Source: Klebsiella terrigena (GTDB lineage Bacteria; Pseudomonadota; Gammaproteobacteria; Enterobacterales; Enterobacteriaceae). From it: a stretch of DNA of 64,000 nt. A program made the translations under genes and the position numbers. The stretch is taken from assembly GCF_006539725.1 (NCBI RefSeq), contig NZ_BJNO01000011.1:98394-162393 (forward strand), read 5' to 3'. The number at the start of each line of letters is the position of its first letter. Within the stretch, counting starts at the first letter, position 1. The notes beneath the pieces were generated by a model. It ran no database searches. It saw only the letters and a list, made by a program, of their open reading frames with translations, and had not been told where the DNA came from. Shown in pieces: positions 37,246 through 44,833 of this stretch.

Positions 37246-38775
37246 ATGAACTTACTGGTCTTTTGTGACGGTACCTGGAACACCCCCCAGCAGCTTGATG
37301 ATGGCAAACCCGCGCCGACGAACGTGGTCAAACTGCGCAACGCCGTGGCGGAAAATAGCGGCCAGCGCGTCTATTATCACCCCGGCGTCGGCACCGACGG
37401 CGGGGTTGTCGATCGTTATATTGGCGGTGGCATAGGCGACGGTCTGGATAAAAATATTATTAGCGCCTATTACTGGCTCGCCACCAACTATCGACCCGGC
37501 GATAAAATATGGTTATTTGGCTTTAGCCGCGGGGCTTATACGGTGAGAAGCCTTGGCGGAATGATCTCGCGCTGCGGTTTATTAAATGCCGGCGGAGCCG
37601 GAACCGGCGACGATAAAGTTTGGGAGGACATCAACGCGCTGTTCAGCCTTTATCGCCAGCCGGCGGCCAGCGCGCCGGCGGTGATAGCCAGCGTCGGGCG
37701 GCCTTTCTATGAGGTCGCCACGGGAAATCCCACCAAAGAGAGCGTGCCTGTCTATTTTATTGGCGTCTGGGAAACCGTGGGGTCGCTGGGGATCCCTGAC
37801 GACCTGGCCTTAGCCAACCTGCTGGACGACCCGCAAAAGTACGCGTTCCACGATACCTCCTTGAGCCCGATCGTCAAAAACGCCCGCCACGCGCTGGCGC
37901 TGGACGAGCAGCGGCAAAGCTTTATCCCGACGCTGTGGGATAACGTGGCGGCAAACCCGCGGGTGAAGCAGCGCTGGTTCGTCGGCGTGCACTCCGACGT
38001 TGGCGGCGGCTACGCGCAGTGCGGCCTATCGGATATCCCGCTGCGGTGGATGATGTCCGAAGCGCGCGATCTCGGCCTTGAGCTGCATCCGGATATCGCT
38101 ACCCAGCTCAAGCCCGATCCCCAGGCTCTGCTGCACGACTCGGTGACCGGGGTGTTTAAGCTGCTGCACACCTGCCCGCGCGGGGTGCCGCAGATTGTGG
38201 CGGGCAGCGCCGACGTTGATAACAGCGTCCTGCAGCGTCAAAGCCAGCCGTCGCTGCTCCACGGCGGCTACCGACGCCTCAGGGCGCTGACGCCAGCGCA
38301 TCCGGTAACGTTCGACGTCTTTTCTCGTGAGCGCTGGAACGAAACCGGGGTTTGGCTGGAGGCGGGCGTCGAGTATCGGTTCAGCGCCTCGGGAAAATGG
38401 ATGGACAGCTCGATTCCCTGCGATGCCGACGGCACCGATGACGGGAAGTTTTACCCCGGCGAGGCGGCGCAGATTCTGGCTTCCGTGGCCGATAAGCTGG
38501 AGATGCTGTGGAAGGGGGCGACCAAAAACCAGGACGTCGATTTTTGGCTGAGCAGGCGGGTTGGCACGGCGCCGTGGTTCGCGCTGATCGGCGTGGTCGC
38601 CAACGGCGCCGGCGCCGCTCCCGCCGTCCCTCAGCAGCTGCATCAGATCTTCGTCATTGGCAGCGGATGCCGTTTTACGCCGGCCAGAAGCGGCTATCTA
38701 TACGCTTATGCCAACGACGCCTGGCAGATGTACGATAACAATCGCGGCAGCGTCGCCCTGACCGTCAGCCGCTAA
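37246..38775 (+). CDS. DUF2235 alpha/beta hydrolase with C-terminal LecA-like domain
   Basis: A 509-residue protein from the ATG at 37246 (GAGG 5 nt before). Residues 1-330 are a DUF2235 domain: LLVFCDGTWN at the start, the nucleophile elbow GFSRG at about 92-96 (serine 94), GVWETVGSLG, and WFVGVHSDVGGGY near 244-256. This domain occurs in Tle1-type phospholipase effectors of type VI secretion. Residues 355-509 look like a galactose-binding lectin fold of the LecA/PA-I kind: W-ETGVWLEAGVEYRFSASGKW and, near the end, ANDAWQMYDNNRGSVALTV, close to the calcium and sugar loop of LecA. No secretion signal, VgrG, PAAR or immunity-like gene is adjacent. Lipase activity and export are inference. Confidence 0.78.
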   Translation: MNLLVFCDGTWNTPQQLDDGKPAPTNVVKLRNAVAENSGQRVYYHPGVGTDGGVVDRYIGGGIGDGLDKNIISAYYWLATNYRPGDKIWLFGFSRGAYTVRSLGGMISRCGLLNAGGAGTGDDKVWEDINALFSLYRQPAASAPAVIASVGRPFYEVATGNPTKESVPVYFIGVWETVGSLGIPDDLALANLLDDPQKYAFHDTSLSPIVKNARHALALDEQRQSFIPTLWDNVAANPRVKQRWFVGVHSDVGGGYAQCGLSDIPLRWMMSEARDLGLELHPDIATQLKPDPQALLHDSVTGVFKLLHTCPRGVPQIVAGSADVDNSVLQRQSQPSLLHGGYRRLRALTPAHPVTFDVFSRERWNETGVWLEAGVEYRFSASGKWMDSSIPCDADGTDDGKFYPGEAAQILASVADKLEMLWKGATKNQDVDFWLSRRVGTAPWFALIGVVANGAGAAPAVPQQLHQIFVIGSGCRFTPARSGYLYAYANDAWQMYDNNRGSVALTVSR

Positions 38776-38902
38776 ACCGACCGCGGGCCGCCAATAAGCG
38801 TTTTCCGACCGGTAGGGCTTGCCGAAAGCGATGATTTATCGCTACTGTTTGTTTTCCTTCCCGCCGCCAGGGTGGGAACTGACTCAACAGGAGGCGATCG
38901 TT

Positions 38903-39793
38903 ATGTCGAAAGAACCTGCAGTTGCGCTGATAGGCCCCGGCGCCATCGGAACCACCATCGCGGCAGCGCTGCACGAGGTCGGTCGTACGCCGACGGTCTG
39001 CGGGCGTACCGCTCATCCGCAGCTATCGCTGCGCTTTGACGGCGGACAGATCACCGTTCCCGGTCCGGTACTGACCGACCCCGCGACCGTTACGCGCCCG
39101 TTCGACCTGGTTTTCGTGGCGGTGAAGGCGACGCAAATTGACGGCATTAGCGCATGGCTGACGGCGCTGTGCGATAAAAATACCCTGGTTTGCGTGCTGC
39201 AAAACGGCGTTGAACAGCAGGAGCAGTTCGCTGCCAGGGTTGCGGGCGCCACGGTGCTGCCTGCGGTGGTGTGGTTCCCGGCGCTGCGGGAAGCCGACGC
39301 CTCCGTCTGGCTGCGCGCGGCCCCGAGGCTGACGATACCCGACACCGCGCAGGCCAAACGGGTGCAGGACGCGCTGCGCGGGACCCGCTGCGCCGTGGAT
39401 CTGGCCGATGATTTCACGACCGTTGCGTGGCGCAAGCTGCTGCAGAATGCCGTCGCCGGCCTGATGGTGCTGGCGGGGCGTCGCGCCGGCATGTTTGCCC
39501 GGGAGGATATTACCGCCGTGGCCTTAGCCTATTTGCGCGAGTGCCTGAGCGTCGCGCGCGCCGAGGGCGCAAAACTGAGCGATAGCGTGCCGCAGGAGAT
39601 CGTTGAAGTCTTTCACCGCGCGCCCGCCGATCTGAGCACTTCCATTCTTATCGACCGCGAGGCCGGGCTGCCGCTGGAGTGGGATATTCGCAACGGCGTG
39701 GTGCAGCGACGCGCTCGCCGGCACGGTATCCCGACGCCGCTGAGCGATCTTATCGTACCGCTGCTGGCCGCCGCCAGCGACGGGCCGGGCTGA
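38903..39793 (+). CDS. 2-Dehydropantoate 2-reductase-like oxidoreductase (PanE/ApbA family)
   Basis: A 296-residue NADPH-dependent reductase. The start at 38903 follows AGGAGG; an earlier frame start at 38819 has no signal. The nucleotide-binding loop GPGAIG lies at about 11-16, followed by the family motif KATQ and VLQNGVEQ, and the catalytic lysine region WRKLLQNAVAGLM near 180. True PanE makes pantoate for CoA; many enterobacterial genomes hold extra paralogues of unknown role. It lies after the DUF2235 gene and before the MFS gene, in a segment absent from the E. coli K-12 locus. Confidence 0.85.
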   Translation: MSKEPAVALIGPGAIGTTIAAALHEVGRTPTVCGRTAHPQLSLRFDGGQITVPGPVLTDPATVTRPFDLVFVAVKATQIDGISAWLTALCDKNTLVCVLQNGVEQQEQFAARVAGATVLPAVVWFPALREADASVWLRAAPRLTIPDTAQAKRVQDALRGTRCAVDLADDFTTVAWRKLLQNAVAGLMVLAGRRAGMFAREDITAVALAYLRECLSVARAEGAKLSDSVPQEIVEVFHRAPADLSTSILIDREAGLPLEWDIRNGVVQRRARRHGIPTPLSDLIVPLLAAASDGPG

Positions 39794-39837
39794 TAAATAC
39801 CCGGCCGCCGCAGCGGTCGGCTAACGATACGGTTCAT

Positions 39838-39871
39838 ATAAAATAGATTATATATTGCATAAAATAGATAA
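39838..39871. promoter_or_regulatory. 21-bp-spaced direct repeats before the MFS gene
   Basis: ATAAAATAGAT(T/A)A occurs at 39838-39850 and again at 39859-39871, offset by exactly 21 bp, in a very AT-rich stretch 59-92 bp before the MFS start. Two turns of helix between copies suggest binding sites for a dimeric regulator on one face of the DNA, perhaps the LysR protein at 41152. Confidence 0.5.
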
Positions 39872-39929
39872 TTTCATTTATATGTGCACGCCAATTAAGG
39901 TGAACGCCTCTCTCTTACTGGAGGCGTTT

Positions 39930-41123
39930 ATGCCACTCGTTATCTATATCTTTACCATTAGCGCGTTCGCGCTGGGGTTAGCTGAATTTGTGCCAATTGG
40001 CCTGACGAACGTGATGGCCCACGGTCTGGGCGTCAGCGTCGAACAGAGCGGCGGGGCGGTAACGACCTATGCGCTGGGCGCGACCGTTGCCGCGCCAATA
40101 CTCACCGCGCTCACGGCGTCCTGGAGCCGAAAAAACGTTATGCTGGCGACCGCCGTGGTATTTACGCTCGGCAGCGTGGTTGCCGCCTTTGCCGGGAATC
40201 TCGCGTGGTTGCTGAGCGCCCGGTTCGTAGCGGGACTCGGGCATGGTCTCTTTCTTGCCGTGGCGTCCAGCACCGCCGCGCGTTTAGCAGGGCCACAAAA
40301 AGCGGGAGGGGCGGTGGCCGTGGTTTTCGGTGGCTTTACGCTGGCGATGGCGATAGGCGTGCCGCTGAGTACCGTTCTGGCTGAGCACGTGTCGTGGCGT
40401 TACGTTATGGCGGCAATCGGTCTCTTCGGCGCAATCGGCTTCTTCGGCCTGTTGTTCGGCATGAAGAATGCGCTTGCTACGGCCAAAAACGATCGGGGAG
40501 CGACGGTTTTCGCGAGCCTTGCGGCGCTGGTGAACCCGGTTCTGCTATCGGGCGCGCTGGTCACCGCGCTGGCCTACGGCGGCTCGTTTACGGCCTACAC
40601 CTATATTGCCCCGGTGCTGACCTCTCTTACCGGCGTCACAACGGCGACGATTAGCCTGTTTCTGCTGATTTACGGCGTGATGGCGGCGTTAGGCAATATC
40701 CTCGGCGGCAAAATGACCGATACGCTGGGGGTTAATTGGGCTTCGGGGTGTATTGTGCTGGGGATCGTTATTGTGACCGCAGGAGTCTGGCTGTTCAGCT
40801 CATCGCCGTGGATAATGGGTGTGCTGATTGCGCTGCTCGGCATGCTCACGTTCGCCGCCGTTCCGGCGCTGCATGCACGGCTGATCGGCGTGGCGCAGCT
40901 GCATGCGCCGCATGCGCACGGGGTGGCCGCCGGGCTGAACATTGCCGGCTTTAATTCAGGAATTGCGCTTGGCTCCGTATTAGGCGGTGTGACCATTGCC
41001 CGCGTCGGAATTAGCTATGTGGGGATAGCCGGAGCGATGCTGTCGCTGTTGGGATTAGGCCTGCTGCTGTGGCAAATTAGCCGTCGCCGCCTTGGCGGTT
41101 CAGCCAGGGATGCGGTAGCCTGA
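39930..41123 (+). CDS. MFS efflux transporter, DHA1 family (AraJ/YdhP-like)
   Basis: A 397-residue inner-membrane protein from the ATG at 39930 (GGAGG 6 nt before). Twelve hydrophobic segments can be counted; the N-terminus ISAFALGLAEFVPIGL and motif C-like GGFTLAMAIGVPLSTVL are typical of the DHA1 drug and sugar efflux group (AraJ, SotB, YdhP). The direction should be export by proton antiport. It lies 28 nt before a LysR gene in the same direction, so the two may be one unit. The substrate is unknown. Confidence 0.86.
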   Translation: MPLVIYIFTISAFALGLAEFVPIGLTNVMAHGLGVSVEQSGGAVTTYALGATVAAPILTALTASWSRKNVMLATAVVFTLGSVVAAFAGNLAWLLSARFVAGLGHGLFLAVASSTAARLAGPQKAGGAVAVVFGGFTLAMAIGVPLSTVLAEHVSWRYVMAAIGLFGAIGFFGLLFGMKNALATAKNDRGATVFASLAALVNPVLLSGALVTALAYGGSFTAYTYIAPVLTSLTGVTTATISLFLLIYGVMAALGNILGGKMTDTLGVNWASGCIVLGIVIVTAGVWLFSSSPWIMGVLIALLGMLTFAAVPALHARLIGVAQLHAPHAHGVAAGLNIAGFNSGIALGSVLGGVTIARVGISYVGIAGAMLSLLGLGLLLWQISRRRLGGSARDAVA

Positions 41124-41151
41124 AGGCCCGATAGTCTGAGAGCAAATCTGT

Positions 41152-42054
41152 ATGAGCCACCTGACCCACCTGAGGACATTTCTTGAAGCATACCGCAGCG
41201 GCTCCTTTTCACGCGCCGCCGAGGCGTTGGGAATAACCCAGCCCGCGGCTTCACAGCACATACAGGCGCTGGAATCTCTGGTCGGCAAACCGCTTTTTGT
41301 TCGCCAGGCACGGGGTGTGGTGGCGACGGCTGCGGCCGAGGAGCTGGCACGCTCGGTGGCGCCCTTTATTGATGGCATAGAGGCCAAAATTGCCGGCTAT
41401 CGTCCGCAGGCTGATGCTGGTGGTACGGTCTTTTTTGTCGGCTCTTCGGACTTTGTCTACTATCGCTTTTCATCTACCCTGTCCCGCTTGATTCAGGCGG
41501 GGTATCAGGTGCGTTTTACCATTGGCGACAGGTCGCGAATTTACGCGATGCTGGAGGATGAAAGCGTCGATTTTGCGATCACCGCCAGCATCCCCGATGA
41601 GAAAAACTATCGCTATTTTCTGCTGCACAGCGAAAGAATGCTGCTGGTTCACAGCCCGGCGTTAAGCGAGCAGATTGGCCGTAACCCGACGGCGCAAGCG
41701 CTGAGCCAGCTGCCGTTAATCGCCTTTGATGAAGAGCTGCCGTTGATAAGAACGCTATGGCATCAGATGTTTCAGACGCAACCGTCGGTTCAGGCCGCGT
41801 TAACGGTGGCAGATATGCGAATTATTCGCCAGATGGTGATTGAGGGGCAGGGCTGGAGCGTCTTGCCGGACTATCACTGCGCAGAGGCGTTAGCGCAAGG
41901 ACGGCTGGTTTCGCCAACGCCGCCGGAGGTTTCACCCGGCAGCCATCTCTACCTCGTCTGGCATCGCAGAAAAGAGAACCCGCGCCTGAATCGTATTAAG
42001 GATCTGATTGCCGCTGATTTTGTCGTCCCCGCTCGCCACACTCTTGACGGGTAG
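41152..42054 (+). CDS. LysR family transcriptional regulator
   Basis: A 300-residue regulator with the winged helix-turn-helix at residues 5-60 (LRTFLEAYRSGSFSRAAEAL then GITQPAASQHIQALE) and a LysR substrate-binding domain from about 90. The usual arrangement of LysR genes is divergent from their target; here it follows the MFS gene in the same direction, which suggests it was acquired with it or controls it from the shared promoter. No ligand can be named. Confidence 0.92.
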   Translation: MSHLTHLRTFLEAYRSGSFSRAAEALGITQPAASQHIQALESLVGKPLFVRQARGVVATAAAEELARSVAPFIDGIEAKIAGYRPQADAGGTVFFVGSSDFVYYRFSSTLSRLIQAGYQVRFTIGDRSRIYAMLEDESVDFAITASIPDEKNYRYFLLHSERMLLVHSPALSEQIGRNPTAQALSQLPLIAFDEELPLIRTLWHQMFQTQPSVQAALTVADMRIIRQMVIEGQGWSVLPDYHCAEALAQGRLVSPTPPEVSPGSHLYLVWHRRKENPRLNRIKDLIAADFVVPARHTLDG

Positions 42055-42314
42055 GCCAGTGCGCAAACTCGGCTATCATCCTGCTTTTATCGTGCGGTGC
42101 TGAATATGCTCAACCACGCCATCTGCTCCCACCGTTACGGGCCGCCGCATCACCCTGCGCCAGCTTGCTCGACGTCGGCGAGTGGCGGGCTGCGTTTAGC
42201 GACATCTCGGCGGGTTGCCCGCAAATAAAGCGGGGGATGTGCCGCCGGGCGGCTTGATCTCTGTAAAGAGTGGGCTGCCAAGGTTCAGTTTTGGAACAGC
42301 GGCGGAGCCTGATA
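42055..42314 (+). other. Intergenic stretch with a possible decayed coding remnant
   Basis: Between the LysR and tynA genes. One frame, about 42153-42257, reads SLLDVGEWRAAFSDISAG then CPQIKRGMCRRAA before a TGA. It has a protein-like look but no start or ribosome site, so it may be the worn 3' end of a lost gene. I cannot assign a family. The remainder shows nothing clear. Confidence 0.25.
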
Positions 42315-42350
42315 ATAAAAAACGCCGCCGGAGAGGGCTCCGGCGGCGTT
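42315..42350 (-). terminator. Intrinsic terminator of tynA
   Basis: On the minus strand ACGCCGCCGGAG, a CCCT loop and CTCCGGCGGCGT form a 12-bp stem followed by a run of T. It lies 29 nt past the tynA stop. Very strong. Confidence 0.92.
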
Positions 42351-42378
42351 AGCTCGTCTTGCTTCAGCAGGGCAGCGG

Positions 42379-44646
42379 CTACTTCTTCTTCTCCCCCAGG
42401 GTTGGGGTTTCATCGAAGAAATTCCACGGCTTCAGCAGCGCGTGGGCCCATTCGGTAGGCATAATCGGCCACTCTTCGGCGCGCGCCACGTGGGTGGTGC
42501 CGGTGGTTATCCACACCACGTCATCGTGGTTGTCCAGCGACTCGTTATCTTTTGCGTACTGACCAAGGCCGGTATCGTGAATCGAACGGTTCGGATATTT
42601 GCCTTCCGGGTAGCGCTCTTCCTGATGATAGCGGGTGACCCACAGCTGCTTATCCATAAAGCTCAGGCGGTGATAGATCCACTCATCGGGGGCAAATTTG
42701 GCGCCGGTTGCCACCGGATGCGTCCCGCCGGCGTAAGGGATTATCTGGTACGACACCGGGTTACCCATCCGGTTTTCTTTCGTGGTGTTGCTCAGCAGGC
42801 GGATGGTGCCCGGGTCAAATTTCTGCGCCGCTTTCTGTTCCGTATCGATGGCGTACTGGTTAATCTGCATGGTGCTGGTACGCGGGCCGCCAGCGGTATT
42901 CGGCTTCACTTCCGGGTCCATCGCCACCAGGCTGTTGTTCTCGCCGTCAACGTCGAGATCGAGGCGGAAGTTGTAGATATGCTGATGGGTGGTGCCAACG
43001 ATGTTATGGTCGATCAGCGTCCCGTAGCGGGTATCCTCTTTGGCGCTCGGATCGTGCATGGTCTTCGCCAACACGCCCTTCACCGCCTCAATGCCGGTGG
43101 CGCCGGCGTCGATGCCGATGGTGCCGTTCTCGTGGAAGACCCAGTCAAAGATGTAGTCGTAGTTGCCGACGGTGCTTATCCAGCGTACCACCAGCTCGCG
43201 ACGCTCGGTGCTGACGTTGGGCTGGCCCATCTCCTGATGCTTGTACTCCGGCCCGGCATAGCGTTCAAAGATCGCCACGGCGCGCGGAATGGTGGTCGGC
43301 GTGCCGGTGTAGTCGGCGATGGTTTCATCCAGCAGCACCGAGTTGGCCGGCGCGTCCTTGCCGCGCACGATAGGCGAGGTCAGGGTGCCCATGCCGTAGT
43401 CGCCGGAGTCGAGATAGGCCTTAAAGTACCAGCCGACGTCCGGATCGCCGTACGGCACAATCATCCCGCCGAGGGAGCCTTCGTACATCACCTGGCGCTT
43501 TTTACCGTTGTCGTTGTAGGTCACGGTGGACAAAATCGGCCCGACGCGCGAGTTCAGGCGCAGGTGGAAATCCCAGTTCTGCCAGTGGATCATATCGCCG
43601 GTGATGGTGTAGTTTTTGCCTTCCGGTTCGGTGATATCCAGCGGCTTCACCGCCGGCTTCACGCGGTCGCGGCCGTCGTAAGGGCGGGACTCCATCGGCA
43701 CCGGGATCACCGGACCTTCCTCAATCTTGATGATTTTCTTCTGCTCGAGATCGACCACCGCCACCAGGTTCTCAATCGGGTGCGCCCAGTAGTTGCCGTC
43801 GCCGGTATCCAGATAGCTCACTACCTTCAGCAGTCGCGCGTCCTGCTTCAGGCCATCTTTGCCGTCAAAGTAGCCGACGGTCAGCGGGGTGGTGATCACC
43901 TTTTTGGTATCGGTGATGCCGTGCTTTTTCAGCACCGCGGCAAACTCATCGCTGGCGTTGATGATATTTTGCACGCTGACGAAATCGTCGATCAGCACCA
44001 TGCCGTGGGCGTCTTTGATCGCTTTCCAGGAGAGGATCTTCTTGTTCTGTAAATCGACCACGCTTTCGATAACGTGCTTACCGTCGAGCATCACCACGTC
44101 GGCGGTACGCGGGGCGTCCACGGCGGTACCGTTCAGCGCAAAGGCCCACACCGCCGCCTTATCCGGCTCGTGGAGGGAGATTTCGGTGAAGCGCGTATTC
44201 GCCCGGAACTCCGGCGCCGCTTTGACGATGGTGACCGCTTCGCTGATTTCCGCCGAGGTTAAGGAGTTGAGCGGGTGGGGGCGCTTTTCAACCTGGAAGG
44301 TTTGATCGAGGCCGGACTGGAACACGTCGTTGATAAAGGTCTCGGAAACCCAGGCTTTACCCTCTTTCATCACCACCGGAACCTGCAGGTTCAGCGGCTT
44401 GCCGTTGACGATGGCCGTTTTGGCGCCGGGCTTCACTTTGACATAGGCGCCGTCTTTGATCAGCGTAAACATCTGGGCATAGTCGTCCCACTGCACGTCG
44501 GCGCCAAACTCCTGCAGCGTCTTGTCCATCGGGACCATATGCGCTTCGCTACCGTGCGCCAGTACCGGCGTCTGCCAGGCGCAAAACAGGGCGACAGCCA
44601 GCGCCAAAGCCGTCTTACGCGGGGAAAGGATCGAGCCGTTTGCCAT
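42379..44646 (-). CDS. tynA: Primary-amine (copper, TPQ) oxidase
   Basis: A 755-residue periplasmic enzyme (also called MaoA in Klebsiella). A signal peptide ends TPVLA-HGSEAHM. The N-terminal copper-amine-oxidase D1 and D2/D3 domains precede the catalytic D4 domain, whose motif VGNYDYIFDW (near 43150-43170) holds the tyrosine that becomes the topaquinone cofactor. Copper histidines are present in NIVGTTHQHIYNFRLD and downstream. It oxidises phenylethylamine and tyramine to aldehydes, with ammonia and hydrogen peroxide released in the periplasm. GAGG lies 6 nt before the ATG. Two FeaR-type boxes lie upstream. Confidence 0.97.
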   Translation of the reverse strand: MANGSILSPRKTALALAVALFCAWQTPVLAHGSEAHMVPMDKTLQEFGADVQWDDYAQMFTLIKDGAYVKVKPGAKTAIVNGKPLNLQVPVVMKEGKAWVSETFINDVFQSGLDQTFQVEKRPHPLNSLTSAEISEAVTIVKAAPEFRANTRFTEISLHEPDKAAVWAFALNGTAVDAPRTADVVMLDGKHVIESVVDLQNKKILSWKAIKDAHGMVLIDDFVSVQNIINASDEFAAVLKKHGITDTKKVITTPLTVGYFDGKDGLKQDARLLKVVSYLDTGDGNYWAHPIENLVAVVDLEQKKIIKIEEGPVIPVPMESRPYDGRDRVKPAVKPLDITEPEGKNYTITGDMIHWQNWDFHLRLNSRVGPILSTVTYNDNGKKRQVMYEGSLGGMIVPYGDPDVGWYFKAYLDSGDYGMGTLTSPIVRGKDAPANSVLLDETIADYTGTPTTIPRAVAIFERYAGPEYKHQEMGQPNVSTERRELVVRWISTVGNYDYIFDWVFHENGTIGIDAGATGIEAVKGVLAKTMHDPSAKEDTRYGTLIDHNIVGTTHQHIYNFRLDLDVDGENNSLVAMDPEVKPNTAGGPRTSTMQINQYAIDTEQKAAQKFDPGTIRLLSNTTKENRMGNPVSYQIIPYAGGTHPVATGAKFAPDEWIYHRLSFMDKQLWVTRYHQEERYPEGKYPNRSIHDTGLGQYAKDNESLDNHDDVVWITTGTTHVARAEEWPIMPTEWAHALLKPWNFFDETPTLGEKKK

Positions 44647-44736
44647 TGTGACCTCGTCTTATTGTTGTGTTGTGCCTTGCCGCTGCGAAAGTCGGCTTCA
44701 GTAGCACTAAGCTATCAGCGCCGGGCCATCAGGCGT

Positions 44737-44773
44737 TTGTTTGCTCTTGCCAGGTTGTTTGTCAGATTTGCCA
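44737..44773 (-). promoter_or_regulatory. Tandem FeaR-type boxes before tynA
   Basis: Read on the minus strand, TGGCA-AATCTGAC-AAA (44773-44758) matches TGNCA-N8-AAA fully, and TGGCA-N8-CAA (44752-44737) matches with one change. Offset is 21 bp, the same as the pair before feaB. They lie 91-127 bp before the tynA ATG. Confidence 0.72.
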
Positions 44774-44833
44774 GTTATGCCCCGGAAGGACGTTGCGGCT
44801 ATGTTCCGGGGCGATGGGGAGGGCGTTTTGCCG

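Noticed and set aside
37246..38775. A complete type VI effector-immunity locus
   Set aside because: Neither neighbour looks like a VgrG, PAAR, Eag chaperone or immunity lipoprotein; only the hydrolase domain suggests the link.
42442..44052. A 536-codon open frame on the plus strand
   Set aside because: Antisense to tynA; no domain and no ribosome site.
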